Shown one piece after another: positions 49,361-58,440 of a stretch of 64,000 nt of DNA; positions within the stretch are counted from its first letter, which is position 1, and each line of letters begins with the position of its first letter. Origin of the DNA: Haloarcula sp. CBA1129 (lineage in GTDB: Archaea > Halobacteriota > Halobacteria > Halobacteriales > Haloarculaceae). The notes below the pieces were generated by a model. It did no database searches and was not told the origin of the DNA. It saw only the letters and a program-made list of their open reading frames with translations. A program made the position numbers and the translations under genes. The stretch is taken from contig NZ_RKSM01000001.1 in NCBI RefSeq assembly GCF_008729015.1, positions 2,046,001 through 2,110,000 on the forward strand, in the 5' to 3' direction.

Positions 49361-50083
49361 TCAGAGTTCGACGGTTCCGAGGTCCGATTCCAGTTCCTCG
49401 ACGTGGTCGTTGTAGGCGTCGACGAAATCCGCGAACTGTGGAGCGTACTCGCGGATGTCGGCCGCCGAAGGCGGTTCGTACTGGGAAAGCAAATAAAGGC
49501 CGTTGCTCCCGCCGACGCGGAGATACGACGCGCCGTCGGTGTCCCACTTCAGTTCCCAGCGCGTGCCCCCGATTCTGTCGGTGAAGGTCCCGTAGTCGCC
49601 GCCCTCGTAGCGCTGGAGTTCCCGAGCAATCTGGTCACAGATCTCTCGGATGCGGCCGAGAACACGGTCGCGTTCGGTCACGACGCCGTCGGTGGTCGCG
49701 ATGTCGGGGAACTCCGTCGACACGTCGTCGAGCACGCCGTCGAGCGACGCGACGTAGTCGTTGAACCCATCGACGAAGGCATCGTAATCGGCGAGCGCGG
49801 CCGCCAGCGGCTCGGGCTCCGGCGGCTGTTTGGTCGAGATGACGTACACATCGGAGCCACGCGACGGCGAGAACCGGAGGTACTCCAGATCGCCACCCTC
49901 GTACTTGACGGTCCACTCGCCGCGGTCGGTCTCGATGTCAGCCTGCCCGTAGTCGCCGCCTTCCAGCCGGGCGAGCTGGTAGGCGACCTGTCCGGCGTGG
50001 TCACGGACCGCCGCGACCAGTTCGTCGCGCTGCTGTGCAACGGCTGTCGCGTCGGCGGGGTCGGCCGGTGGCCACTCTGTCAC
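49361..50083 (-). CDS. Duplicated-domain protein, unknown
   Basis: A 240-residue acidic protein built of two related halves of about 110 residues. The first has QLARLEGGDYGQADI then YLRFSPSRGSDVYVIS and FVDGFNDYVASLDG; the second repeats ELQRYEGGDYGTFTD, YLRVGGSNGLYLLSQ and FVDAYNDHVEELES. It is soluble, with no signal peptide or catalytic motif seen. The pattern is that of a gene duplication within one frame. It may share a transcript with the E1-alpha gene (42 bp gap). Confidence 0.75.
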   Translation of the reverse strand: MTEWPPADPADATAVAQQRDELVAAVRDHAGQVAYQLARLEGGDYGQADIETDRGEWTVKYEGGDLEYLRFSPSRGSDVYVISTKQPPEPEPLAAALADYDAFVDGFNDYVASLDGVLDDVSTEFPDIATTDGVVTERDRVLGRIREICDQIARELQRYEGGDYGTFTDRIGGTRWELKWDTDGASYLRVGGSNGLYLLSQYEPPSAADIREYAPQFADFVDAYNDHVEELESDLGTVEL

Positions 50084-50125
50084 AGTAACCGGAAGCGACG
50101 GGACGGCAATAACAGGCTCGGTCGG

Positions 50126-51238
50126 CTACTCGGACTCAAGCAGCGCGTCGTCGCCGTGGCGCTCACGAAGGTCCTCGAAGTACTCGCGCTGCTCGTCGAT
50201 GTTCTGGGTCGATTCCGCGTACACGTCGGCGAAGAGGTCCGTCGGGTCGGCGGCGTGTGCTTCGGCGTTGTCGATAATCTCGCCGAGTTGCTCGTTGATG
50301 GTGTCGTCCATCACGTCTATCTTCTCGTCGTCTAGCAGATTGCAGTTTCTGAGGAACTGCTCCATGCGGTCCAGCGGGTCGCGCTCGCGCCACGCCTCGA
50401 CGTCCGCCTCGTCCCGGTACACGTCTGGGTCGTCGGCGGTCGTGTGCGCGCCGAAGCGGTACTGGACGGCCTCAATGAAGATGGGTTCCTGCGCCCCGCC
50501 GTCGGCACCCACGGCCCGTTCCCGGGCGGCCTCGGTAACAGTGTAGGTCGCAAGCGGGTCCATGCCGTCGACCTGCACGCCGTCGAAGCCGTACGCGTCG
50601 GCCTTCTGGGCCAGCGTCTGGCTGGCGGTCTGGCGCTCCCGCGGCACGGAGATGGCCCACTGGTTGTTGTTGCAGACGAACACTGTCGGCGTCTCGAACA
50701 CGCCAGCGAAGTTCATCGCCTCGTGGAAGTCCCCCTCGCTGGTGGCTCCGTCGCCGAAGTGGACGACGCCGGCCCGCTCGTCGCCCTTGCGCTTTGCCGC
50801 CCACGACCACCCGACAGCGTGAGGGAGGTGCGCGCCGATAGAGATGTTCAGCGGGAACACGTTCACGTCGCCGATGGCGGCGTTACCCGCCTCGTGGCCC
50901 ATCCAGTAGAGGACGTACTCCCAAGGGAGCCCGCGGGCGACGAGCGCACCGTGTTCTCGGTACTGATAGAAAATCGTATCCTCATCGGCCAGCGCGTACG
51001 TCGACCCGATCTGTGACCCCTCCTGACCGGCGAGCGACGAGTACGTGCCGAGTCGGCCTTGGCGCTGGAGGCTTATCAGCCGCTCGTCGAACTGGCGGGC
51101 AAAGCGCATATCGCGGTACATCGACACCAGCGCCTCGTCGGAGAGGTCCGGGATAAGGTCCGGGTCGACGATCTCACCGTCTGCATCGAGCGCCTGTATG
51201 CGGTCGTCGGGAGCCCGATTGAGAACGTCGTGTGACAT
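50126..51238 (-). CDS. 2-Oxoacid dehydrogenase E1 alpha subunit (no partner nearby)
   Basis: A 370-residue thiamine-diphosphate enzyme subunit. The TPP fold motif G-D-G...N-N appears as GDGATSEGD ... CNNNQWAIS (about 161-200). ISIGAHLPHAVGWS and FGAHTTADDPDVYR, with the phosphorylation-loop-like His, are also family features. E1-alpha needs an E1-beta subunit; none is present here, nor E2 or E3. It is probably a subunit of a branched-chain or pyruvate-type complex encoded elsewhere, or of an incomplete locus. A thiamine-type ABC importer lies 1.3 kb away. Confidence 0.85.
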   Translation of the reverse strand: MSHDVLNRAPDDRIQALDADGEIVDPDLIPDLSDEALVSMYRDMRFARQFDERLISLQRQGRLGTYSSLAGQEGSQIGSTYALADEDTIFYQYREHGALVARGLPWEYVLYWMGHEAGNAAIGDVNVFPLNISIGAHLPHAVGWSWAAKRKGDERAGVVHFGDGATSEGDFHEAMNFAGVFETPTVFVCNNNQWAISVPRERQTASQTLAQKADAYGFDGVQVDGMDPLATYTVTEAARERAVGADGGAQEPIFIEAVQYRFGAHTTADDPDVYRDEADVEAWRERDPLDRMEQFLRNCNLLDDEKIDVMDDTINEQLGEIIDNAEAHAADPTDLFADVYAESTQNIDEQREYFEDLRERHGDDALLESE

Positions 51239-51290
51239 ATCGTATCACCATACACGAAGGGGGCCGGCAAAAAGCTGTGTCTGTGGCCGC

Positions 51291-51947
51291 TTAGTCAAGC
51301 CACTCCAGCACGTGCCGACGGGCGTCGGCCTGATAGTCGGGCATCACTTCGAGGACGACAGCTCCGTCGAAATGGGCGGCGAGCACCTCGGCGGTCCGTT
51401 CGAGCGGGATGTCGCCGTCGCCGAACGCCAGCCCGTCTTCCAGCGACGTGCCGTCGGTGAAGTGAACGACCTGAATCTGGTCGCCGTACTCCCGGAGCAA
51501 CCCCGAAAGCGCATCGAGATACGTCGGCTCGGCCATGAACAGGTGGGCCGTATCGAGAACGAGGTCGTGGCCGCGGTCCAGCAAGAGATTCTGAAGGGAA
51601 TAGACGCTCATACCGGGGTTGTTCTCGTAGCCGTACGGCGCGGTGAAGTCGTAGCTGTCAAGCAGGCCGGTGTGCGTATGCTGGGCGTACTGGCTGTGGA
51701 CCACGAGATAGGCGTCGAGTCGCTGGGCAAGTGCATCGCTCTGACGGAACGGCTCCGGGTCGTCCGGGCGGGCATGAAGTGTGTGGACTGACGCCGCGGA
51801 GACGGGTGATTGTTCGACGGTCGCCGCTGTAGCCGCTATGTCGTCGAGGTCCGCCGGTCTGAGATAGAGTTCCACGCTGTCAAAGCCCCGGTCGGCCGCG
51901 GCGTTAAGCTTGGCTGGGCTCGGCGGGCACTTGCCGACAAGGTTCAT
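51291..51947 (-). CDS. TIM-barrel protein of the xylose isomerase-like family
   Basis: A 218-residue alpha/beta-barrel protein (MNLVGKCPPSPAKL, FDSVELYLRP, HDLVLDTAHLF, QVVHFTDGTS, VVLEVMP). The acidic and His residues at the strand ends (E26-type, D and H in LDTAHLF, D in HFTDG, E near the end) match the divalent-metal site of sugar-phosphate isomerases and AP-endonuclease-like enzymes. The substrate cannot be read. It is 52 bp upstream of the E1-alpha gene on the same strand and may be cotranscribed with it. Confidence 0.72.
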   Translation of the reverse strand: MNLVGKCPPSPAKLNAAADRGFDSVELYLRPADLDDIAATAATVEQSPVSAASVHTLHARPDDPEPFRQSDALAQRLDAYLVVHSQYAQHTHTGLLDSYDFTAPYGYENNPGMSVYSLQNLLLDRGHDLVLDTAHLFMAEPTYLDALSGLLREYGDQIQVVHFTDGTSLEDGLAFGDGDIPLERTAEVLAAHFDGAVVLEVMPDYQADARRHVLEWLD

Positions 51948-52015
51948 TATCGTGGCTTTTCACGACAGCGAAAATAAAACAGTCCCTTCACCAACCCCGC
52001 TGAGCCCGAGTATTC

Positions 52016-52432
52016 ATGCCGTTTCCGCCCAACAAATCCATGATGCTCGGCAAAGAGAGCGCAGAGGCAGACAAGGATGGGGTGACACTTTGGCGAGGAC
52101 ACCAGCTGTCGCACACCCATGCAGTGCTCTGGACAGTCATCCTCGTCGCAACAATCGGTGACATCCTCCTGACGATGACCGGGCTCACCGTCGGACTGCA
52201 GGAAGGGAACGTCGTCGTCAACACGATGCTTTCGGAGTTCGGGCTGGCTGGGCTCTGGCTGGTGAAGTTTGGGGCGATGCTATGGCTGGTCGCGGGCTGG
52301 CGACTGCTCTCCGAGCGCAACGCGACGATATTTCTTGCCCTGTTCGCTGTGGTGACGCTGGCGATCGTTGCCTACAACTCAGTTACCATCCTGCAGTACC
52401 GCAGGGTAATAACGCTCTCTGTGGGGTTTTAA
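52016..52432 (+). CDS. DUF5658-like small membrane protein
   Basis: A 138-residue protein with a charged N terminus and three to four hydrophobic segments (about 37-57, 75-95, 105-125). The layout HAVLWTVILVATIGDILLTM, EFGLAGLWLVKFGA resembles a small family of haloarchaeal membrane proteins. No enzyme motif. It ends 64 bp before the thiamine importer operon. The family assignment is from pattern memory and is moderate. Confidence 0.6.
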   Translation: MPFPPNKSMMLGKESAEADKDGVTLWRGHQLSHTHAVLWTVILVATIGDILLTMTGLTVGLQEGNVVVNTMLSEFGLAGLWLVKFGAMLWLVAGWRLLSERNATIFLALFAVVTLAIVAYNSVTILQYRRVITLSVGF

Positions 52433-52464
52433 GGAGCTGAGACGTTAGGATTCAGGAACACCGG

Positions 52465-52472
52465 GATTAAGT
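52465..52472 (+). promoter_or_regulatory. TATA box of the thiamine-type ABC operon
   Basis: GATTAAGT is centred about 27 nt before the ATG at 52497, so the first gene looks leaderless and there is no room for a TPP riboswitch. Confidence 0.5.
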
Positions 52473-52496
52473 ACCACTGGGTGTGACCACGGTGTA

Positions 52497-53621
52497 ATGG
52501 ATAGACGTTCGTTCCTGACAGCGGCCGGCGCGACAGTGTCCGTCTCGTTTGCCGGCTGTGCCGGACTGGGCGGCAGCGACGCGGCGAGCACTGAGGCGTC
52601 GAGTACCGGTGAGGCAACTGCGAACGGAACAGCCACTGGCGATGCCGGCGGTGCCGAGGAGACGCTCGTTGTCGGCACCTACAGCGCGTTCGTCGACTCG
52701 CCGTCGACGAGTCCGGGCGCGTGGGTGAAACAGCGCTTCGAAGAAGAGTTCGACGCCCGCCTGATTTGGCAGACGCCGAGCAACGAGGTCAACCACTACA
52801 TCGAGCGCCGGAACGCCGGCGTCGACATTGAGGCCGACATGTATCTCGGGCTGAACACGGACCATCTCGTCCGGGTCGACGAGAACCTCGACGGCGGGCT
52901 GTTCGCCGACGTCGGTGACGTGGCCGGGCAGGACGACATCAAGTCTGGCCTGCAGTTCGATCCCGACGGCCGGGCGATTCCCTACGACACCGGCTACATC
53001 AGTCTGGTGTTCAACGGGACGGCAACCACAGCGCCGGCGACGTTCGATGGCCTGCTGGCCGAGGAACACGCCGGCGACCTCATCACGCAGAACCCCGCCA
53101 GTTCCGCGACCGGGCGGGCGTTCCTGCTGCACACGGTCAAGCAGTTCGGGCCCGACGGCTATCTGGACTACTGGAGCGACCTGCAAGCTAACGACGTTCG
53201 GGTCCTCGGTTCGTGGAGTGACGCCTACAGCGCGTGGTCGGGCGGCGAAGCGCCGATGGTCGTCTCTTACTCCACCGATCAGGTGTTTGCCGACCGCAAC
53301 GACGCGAACATGGAGAAACACCAGATCCGATTCCTGAACGATCAGGGCTACGCTAACCCGGAGGGGATGGCGGTCTTCGAGGGGGCAGACACCCCCGACC
53401 TCGCGCGGGAGTTCATGGGCTTCCTGCTGCGCCCGGAGATTCAGGGTGAAATCGCCGTCCGGAACGTCCAGTTCCCGGCGACCGAATCCGCCGAGCTCCC
53501 CGAGGACTACGCCGAACTGGCTCAGGAACCCCCGGAGCCAGTCACCTTCGGCTACGACGAGCTCAAGGGCTCCGTCTCGGGCTGGATCTCCGACTGGGAG
53601 CGGCAGTTCGCTTCGAACTAA
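52497..53621 (+). CDS. thiB: Thiamine-type ABC importer, substrate-binding lipoprotein
   Basis: A 374-residue exported binding protein. DRRSFLTAAGATVSV is the Tat signal and FAGC the lipobox, followed by a Ser/Thr/Ala linker. The mature part fits the ThiB/iron-binding group: VVGTYSAFV, VKQRFEEEFDARLIW, ADMYLGLNTDHL, and SYSTDQVF. It should capture thiamine or a related compound at the surface and pass it to the permease 12 bp downstream. Thiamine is chosen by overall resemblance; a ferric-ion role cannot be fully excluded. Confidence 0.85.
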   Translation: MDRRSFLTAAGATVSVSFAGCAGLGGSDAASTEASSTGEATANGTATGDAGGAEETLVVGTYSAFVDSPSTSPGAWVKQRFEEEFDARLIWQTPSNEVNHYIERRNAGVDIEADMYLGLNTDHLVRVDENLDGGLFADVGDVAGQDDIKSGLQFDPDGRAIPYDTGYISLVFNGTATTAPATFDGLLAEEHAGDLITQNPASSATGRAFLLHTVKQFGPDGYLDYWSDLQANDVRVLGSWSDAYSAWSGGEAPMVVSYSTDQVFADRNDANMEKHQIRFLNDQGYANPEGMAVFEGADTPDLAREFMGFLLRPEIQGEIAVRNVQFPATESAELPEDYAELAQEPPEPVTFGYDELKGSVSGWISDWERQFASN

Positions 53622-53633
53622 CGACGACTGACT

Positions 53634-55499
53634 GTGGCCCGAGATCTCGGCGGCGGTGGCGATGGCGGCGGTAGTACTGACGGCGAGGAGCCGACAGAGA
53701 CAGCGGACCGCACACCCAGCGGACGGGGGCGAGCTATCCGCAACAGCGTCGACCGCTGGGCGCTCTCCGCGCTTGCGACAGCGACCATCGCGCTGTTGCT
53801 CGGCATCTTCTACTACCCGGTGGCGACGGTGTTCATCGACAGCGTTCTCGTGGACGGCCGCTGGACGGTGCAGGTGTTCGTCTCGATACTGCAGGACCCG
53901 TTTTATCTCGGGGAGCCGGCGCGGTTGCTCGCGGGTGAATCGATTGGTGCAGTCGTCGAAAGTGTCCTGTCGCCGGACCGACGGTTGGGGGTCATCGGCT
54001 TCACGGCGTACCAAGCGGCGCTGTCGACCGTCGCCAGCGTTGCCCTCGGACTGCCGGCGGCGTATCTGCTGGCCCGGTTCGAGTTCCCCGGACGGCGGAC
54101 GCTCCGGTCGCTGACGATTCTCCCGTTCGTCCTCCCGTCGATAATGGTCGCCGTCGGCTTCGTCGCCACGTTCGGCCGGAACGGAACGCTCAACGCCGTC
54201 CTCGGCGCGCTCGGCCTCGGGGGCGTCGACCTCCTGTTCACGCTGGAGGCCGTTATCGTCGCCCACGCCTTCTACAACGCCCCACTTGTCGCACGGGTGA
54301 CCACCGCCGCGTGGGAGTCCGTCGACGCCAGCGCGGTCGAGACGGCGCGGAGCCTCGGCGCGAGCCCTTTCCGGGCGTTTCGCGATGTGGTCGCCCCGCA
54401 GCTGTACCCGTCGGTACTGATGGGCGCGGCACTGACGTTCGTGTTCACCTTCAGCACGTTCCCCATCGTCCTCGCGCTCGGCGGCTTCCAGTTGGCGACC
54501 GTCGAGGTGTTCGTCTACCGCCTCATCCGCGATCTGGAGTACGCGGAAGCGGCCGCGCTCGCCCTGCTGGAACTCGGCATCTCGCTGGGGCTGCTGTACG
54601 CCTATCTCCGGTACGAGGCGCGCCACACCGTGCGGTCGCGCGGGATTCGACCGCTCCCGCGGCGGCCGCTGACCCCGCCGTCGCTCTCGGTCCGTGAACT
54701 GCTCCCCCGAATGGGGCTCGCCGTCTACGGCGTCGTTGCGCTGGCGGTGTTTGTCGCGCCGATAGCGAGCATGGTTCTCGCCAGCGTTAGCGGGCCGGAG
54801 GGGCTGACGCTAGCAAACTATCAGTTCCTCATCGACCGGCAGACGACCGGCGCGTCGTTTCAGGTCCAACCGTGGGACGCGGTCAGGAATTCGCTTTTGT
54901 TCGGCATCGCCTCGCTCGCCGTTGCCCTCCCGATGGGCGTCGTCGTGGCCGTGCTGACGACGCGGGACTATCGGGGCCGAAAGCTCGTCGACGCCGTCGC
55001 GATGGCTCCCCTCGCCGTGTCGGGCATCGTCGTCGGTCTCGGCCTGCTTCGGGGCCTCGTCTTCGGCATCGAAATCGGCGGCACCCGTCTCGCCGTTGGC
55101 GGCGGCCTCGCCATCGTCGCCGCTCACGCCGTCGCCGGCTACCCGTTCGTCGTTCGGACGGTTGCGCCCGGCCTCGAAAGTATCGATCACACGCTGGTCG
55201 AGTCCGCCCGTGCGCTCGGTGCACCGCGCGCCAGAGCACTCGTCGACATCGAACTCCCGCTGGTGTGGCCCGCCGTCGTCGCCGGGGCCGCCTTCGCGTT
55301 CGCTATCTCAATCGGGGAGTTCTCGGCGACGATTGTACTTGCCTCCGGGACGAACCAGTTCACGATGCCCATCGCAATCGAGCGGTTCATCGGCCGCCGG
55401 CTCGGCCCCGCGACGGCGATGGGCGTCGTCCTGCTCGTGGTCACCAGCGCGAGCTTCCTGCTCATCGACCGACTCGGAGGTGACGACGTTGGGTTCTAA
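53634..55499 (+). CDS. thiP: Thiamine-type ABC importer, fused two-part permease
   Basis: A 621-residue membrane protein with 12 helices in two halves, each with a BPD-type EAA loop: AVETARSLGASPFRAFRDV (about residue 237) and LVESARALGAPRARALVDI (about residue 522). A single permease with two transmembrane domains is usual for ThiP and SfuB relatives. GTG start, with the hydrophobic region beginning near residue 42 after a Gly/Ser-rich lead. It overlaps the ATPase gene by 11 nt. Confidence 0.88.
   Translation: MARDLGGGGDGGGSTDGEEPTETADRTPSGRGRAIRNSVDRWALSALATATIALLLGIFYYPVATVFIDSVLVDGRWTVQVFVSILQDPFYLGEPARLLAGESIGAVVESVLSPDRRLGVIGFTAYQAALSTVASVALGLPAAYLLARFEFPGRRTLRSLTILPFVLPSIMVAVGFVATFGRNGTLNAVLGALGLGGVDLLFTLEAVIVAHAFYNAPLVARVTTAAWESVDASAVETARSLGASPFRAFRDVVAPQLYPSVLMGAALTFVFTFSTFPIVLALGGFQLATVEVFVYRLIRDLEYAEAAALALLELGISLGLLYAYLRYEARHTVRSRGIRPLPRRPLTPPSLSVRELLPRMGLAVYGVVALAVFVAPIASMVLASVSGPEGLTLANYQFLIDRQTTGASFQVQPWDAVRNSLLFGIASLAVALPMGVVVAVLTTRDYRGRKLVDAVAMAPLAVSGIVVGLGLLRGLVFGIEIGGTRLAVGGGLAIVAAHAVAGYPFVVRTVAPGLESIDHTLVESARALGAPRARALVDIELPLVWPAVVAGAAFAFAISIGEFSATIVLASGTNQFTMPIAIERFIGRRLGPATAMGVVLLVVTSASFLLIDRLGGDDVGF
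55477..55484 (+). promoter_or_regulatory. Strong Shine-Dalgarno before the ATPase gene
   Basis: GGAGGTGA is a complete complement of the 16S rRNA tail and is one of few strong SD sites here. It lies inside the thiP 3' end and marks TTG 55489 as the start. Confidence 0.55.
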
Positions 55500-56634
55500 G
55501 GAGTCGCCGTCGGACAGTACTGCCGTGGACCGGAACGGCACGCCGGCCGTCGAACTCGACGGCGTCACCAGACGCTACGGTGAGACGACCGCCGTCGAGG
55601 ACCTGTCGCTCTCCGTGCAAGAAGGCGAGTTCTTTACGCTTGTCGGTCCCTCCGGCTGCGGGAAGACGACGACGCTCCGGCTCATCGCCGGCTTCGAGGA
55701 CCCGACGCGGGGCACGGTCCGGTTCGGCGGCGAGTCCGTCACCGGCGTCCCGCCGGAGGACCGCGACGTGGGCGTCGTCTTCCAGAACTACGCGCTGTTC
55801 CCGCACATGACCGTCGGGGAGAACGTCGCCTACGGGCTCCAGTTCTCCGACCCACCCGATGGCGGCAGCGACGAGTCGCGGGTCCGCGACCTGCTGGAAC
55901 TGGTCGACCTCGGCGGCATGGTGGACCGCGATCCCGACACGCTCTCCGGCGGCCAGCAACAGCGGGTGGCGATGGCCCGTGCGCTGGCTCCCGGTCCCGA
56001 CGTGCTCTTGCTCGACGAGCCGATGAGTGCTCTCGATGCGAAGCTCCGGGAACGGTTGCGTGTGCAGGTCCGCGAGATACAGCAGGAACTGGGAATCACC
56101 ACGATATACGTCACCCACGATCAGGAGGAGGCGCTGGCCGTCTCAGACCGCGTGGCGGTCATGCGCGACGGGACGCCGGAACAGGTCGCGCCACCGCGGA
56201 CCATCTACCACGAGCCGGCGACGGAGTTCGTCGCCACCTTCGTCGGTGACAACAACGTTCTCAGCGGCGCGGTGACAGCAGTGCGGTCGCCTGATGCCTC
56301 TGACGGCGCTGGCAATGGGAGCGGACAATCAGTCGCCGACGTGACTGTCGAAGACATCACGCTCTCGGTAGCCCTGAACGGCGACAGTGGCCCGGAGTCA
56401 GCCGTCTCATCCGGCGACCAGCTTACCTTCTGTGTGCGGCCGGAGCGACTCTCCGTCGAGGCCGACCGAAACGCGCTGACGGCGTCGGTCACGAGCGCGG
56501 AGTTCCTCGGGGACACGACGCGCGTGCATCTCGACTGGGCGGGCCGAGAACTCCTGTTACGAGCCGAAGACCCACCGACCGGCACCGTGACAGTCGGCTT
56601 TGCCCCGACGGACGCACACATTGTCGATAAATAG
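55489..56634 (+). CDS. ABC importer ATPase, thiamine/iron type
   Basis: A 381-residue ATPase. Walker A is GPSGCGKTT near residue 53, the signature LSGGQQQRVAMARAL near 150, Walker B LLLDEPMSALD, and the H-loop VTHDQEEAL. A C-terminal TOBE-like region (about 260-381) follows, as in MalK/PotA/FbpC types. The start is taken as the TTG at 55489 because GGAGGTGA, a full match to the 16S anti-Shine-Dalgarno, ends four bases ahead of it; a GTG at 55480 is the alternative. Last gene of the operon. Confidence 0.88.
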   Translation: MGSKESPSDSTAVDRNGTPAVELDGVTRRYGETTAVEDLSLSVQEGEFFTLVGPSGCGKTTTLRLIAGFEDPTRGTVRFGGESVTGVPPEDRDVGVVFQNYALFPHMTVGENVAYGLQFSDPPDGGSDESRVRDLLELVDLGGMVDRDPDTLSGGQQQRVAMARALAPGPDVLLLDEPMSALDAKLRERLRVQVREIQQELGITTIYVTHDQEEALAVSDRVAVMRDGTPEQVAPPRTIYHEPATEFVATFVGDNNVLSGAVTAVRSPDASDGAGNGSGQSVADVTVEDITLSVALNGDSGPESAVSSGDQLTFCVRPERLSVEADRNALTASVTSAEFLGDTTRVHLDWAGRELLLRAEDPPTGTVTVGFAPTDAHIVDK

Positions 56635-56818
56635 TCGTAAGCTACCAATCCCCACGCCCACGCCGGAATGAGACCTGTTTTAACCCACCTGTGGTTATCG
56701 CCGATATCAATATGACACGCGGGGCCGTCGCAAGTGGTCGGAAGAGGCGTATCGGAGCGTGTCGACAGGGCGTGTGGAAATCACCGACTCAAAACCAGAG
56801 TCGCGTCGGGGTCCGGCC

Positions 56819-56824
56819 GGATAA
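56819..56824 (+). promoter_or_regulatory. TATA-like box of the second NhaC-type gene
   Basis: GATAAG is centred about 24-26 nt before the ATG at 56843. The preceding intergenic stretch (56635-56818) shows no gene. Confidence 0.4.
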
Positions 56825-56842
56825 GCACGACGGGGTGCAGTA

Positions 56843-58318
56843 ATGGTCGAGTTCGAACCCCGACTGTTCGACGACATCGACCCATCTGAGCGACCGTCGC
56901 TGGGTGCCGCGCTCGTGCCAATCGCGGGAATGATCGTGTTCCTCAGTGTGGGCCTCATTGCCTTCGATCTGGACCCACAGTTCCCGCTGTTCTGGGGGAT
57001 TGCGTTCACCGGCCTGTTCGCACGGTATCACCTCGGGCTGTCGTGGGATGACCTGTACGACGGCATTGCCAGTAGCCTGCTCATGGGGATGCGGGTGATT
57101 CTCATCATGTTCACCGTCTACGCGCTCATCGCGTCGTGGATTCAGGCGGGCACGATTCCCAGCCTGATGTACTTCGGTTTAGAGCTGTTCACGCCGACAG
57201 TGTTTCTCCCAGTAGCGGCAATCCTCTCAGCTATTATTTCCTTTGCCGTGGGTTCGTCTTGGACGACAGCCGGGACGCTCGGGGTGGCACTCATCGGTAT
57301 CGGTTCGGGGCTGGGCATCTCGGAACCGATGACTGCCGGTGCGATTCTCAGCGGGGCCTACACGGGAGACAAACAGTCCCCGCTTTCGGATACGACGAAC
57401 CTCGCCGCCGCAGTGACGGACACCGACCTGTACGAGCACATCAACGCGATGCGGGCCGGCACGCTCGCCGCGTTCACGATTGCCGTCCTCCTGTACGCCG
57501 GCCTCGGGCTGCGGGCCGCCGGGGCCATTCCTGCTGACCGCGTCGCGTCCATCCAGACGGCAATCGAGAGCACGTACGTCGTCTCGCCGCTCGTGTTTCT
57601 GCCAGTGGTTGTGACCTTTGGACTTGCGCTACGCGGCATCCCCGCGCTGCCGACCCTCGGAACTGGGGTCTTCGCGGGCGTTGCGACGTCGATGCTCGTA
57701 CAGGGAACCGGATTCGGTGCAGCTTGGTCGGCGGCACAGTCCGGGACAGCGCCGGAGACGGGCATGGAACTCGTGAACGGACTTCTGGAGAGTGGCGGAC
57801 TGACCGGCGGCGCGTGGATCGTGACAATCGCGATTGCCGCACTCGCGCTGGGTGGCCTGCTCGAACGTGCTGGCGTGCTCGCGGTACTTTCCCACCATCT
57901 CGGGCGACTCTGCCACAGCGTCGCGAGCCTGACAGGCGTGACCGCTGTTTCCGCGATTTCGATGAATATTCTCGCGGCGGAACAGTACGTGAGTATCGTG
58001 GTGCCGGGGATGACGCTCGGTAATCTGTACAACGAACAGGGGCTCAAGAGCCAGAATCTCTCCCGGGCCATCGAAGCGTCAGGAACGACGACGAGTGCGC
58101 TTATCCCGTGGAGCAGCGGCGGACTGTTCATGGCCGGAACGCTCGGCGTCCCGACGCTGGAATACGCCCCGTACTACTTCTTCGGCTTTCTCTCGCCGCT
58201 CGTGTTGCTGTTCATGGGCGTCACCGGCTGGCAGATCGTCTACGCGGACCGCGCTGACGCCCAAGACACGGCCGCGAAGTCCGGCGGTGCCGGGTCAGTG
58301 ACGGCGGGCGAGGACTAA
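56843..58318 (+). CDS. NhaC-family antiporter, second copy
   Basis: A 491-residue membrane protein with about 11-12 helices. The family motif GDKQSPLSDTTNLAA (about residue 175) corresponds to GDHTSPISDTT of the first copy, and SSWTTAGTLGVALIGIG precedes it. It lacks the long charged insert of the 17438 gene. Exchange of sodium for protons or of malate/lactate for other ions is possible in this family. Its acidic N terminus and short soluble C terminus are normal. Confidence 0.83.
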   Translation: MVEFEPRLFDDIDPSERPSLGAALVPIAGMIVFLSVGLIAFDLDPQFPLFWGIAFTGLFARYHLGLSWDDLYDGIASSLLMGMRVILIMFTVYALIASWIQAGTIPSLMYFGLELFTPTVFLPVAAILSAIISFAVGSSWTTAGTLGVALIGIGSGLGISEPMTAGAILSGAYTGDKQSPLSDTTNLAAAVTDTDLYEHINAMRAGTLAAFTIAVLLYAGLGLRAAGAIPADRVASIQTAIESTYVVSPLVFLPVVVTFGLALRGIPALPTLGTGVFAGVATSMLVQGTGFGAAWSAAQSGTAPETGMELVNGLLESGGLTGGAWIVTIAIAALALGGLLERAGVLAVLSHHLGRLCHSVASLTGVTAVSAISMNILAAEQYVSIVVPGMTLGNLYNEQGLKSQNLSRAIEASGTTTSALIPWSSGGLFMAGTLGVPTLEYAPYYFFGFLSPLVLLFMGVTGWQIVYADRADAQDTAAKSGGAGSVTAGED

Positions 58319-58383
58319 CCGGCATTGCGCTGCCAACAGTAGCGAACGCGTGACTGTGGCTGCATACCGTTCCGTCTGGCTCC

Positions 58384-58414
58384 GGGCTTTCGCGTACGCG
58401 TGCGCGCGAAGCCC
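58384..58414. repeat. Inverted repeat next to the flavoprotein promoter
   Basis: GGGCTT at 58384-58389 pairs with AAGCCC at 58409-58414, and CGCG (58391-58394) with CGCG (58405-58408), with one bulged T, around a loop of about 10 nt. It ends at the TATA box, so it may be an operator or the terminator of the antiporter gene. Confidence 0.45.
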
Positions 58415-58420
58415 TGATAA
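58413..58420 (+). promoter_or_regulatory. TATA-like box of the flavoprotein gene
   Basis: CCTGATAA is centred about 25 nt before the ATG at 58441, indicating a leaderless message. Confidence 0.45.
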
Positions 58421-58440
58421 GTCCACAGCCCCTACACTAT

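Noticed and set aside
52433-52496. TPP riboswitch before the thiamine-type importer
   Set aside because: The TATA box lies only 27 nt ahead of the ATG, so there is no transcribed leader to hold one.
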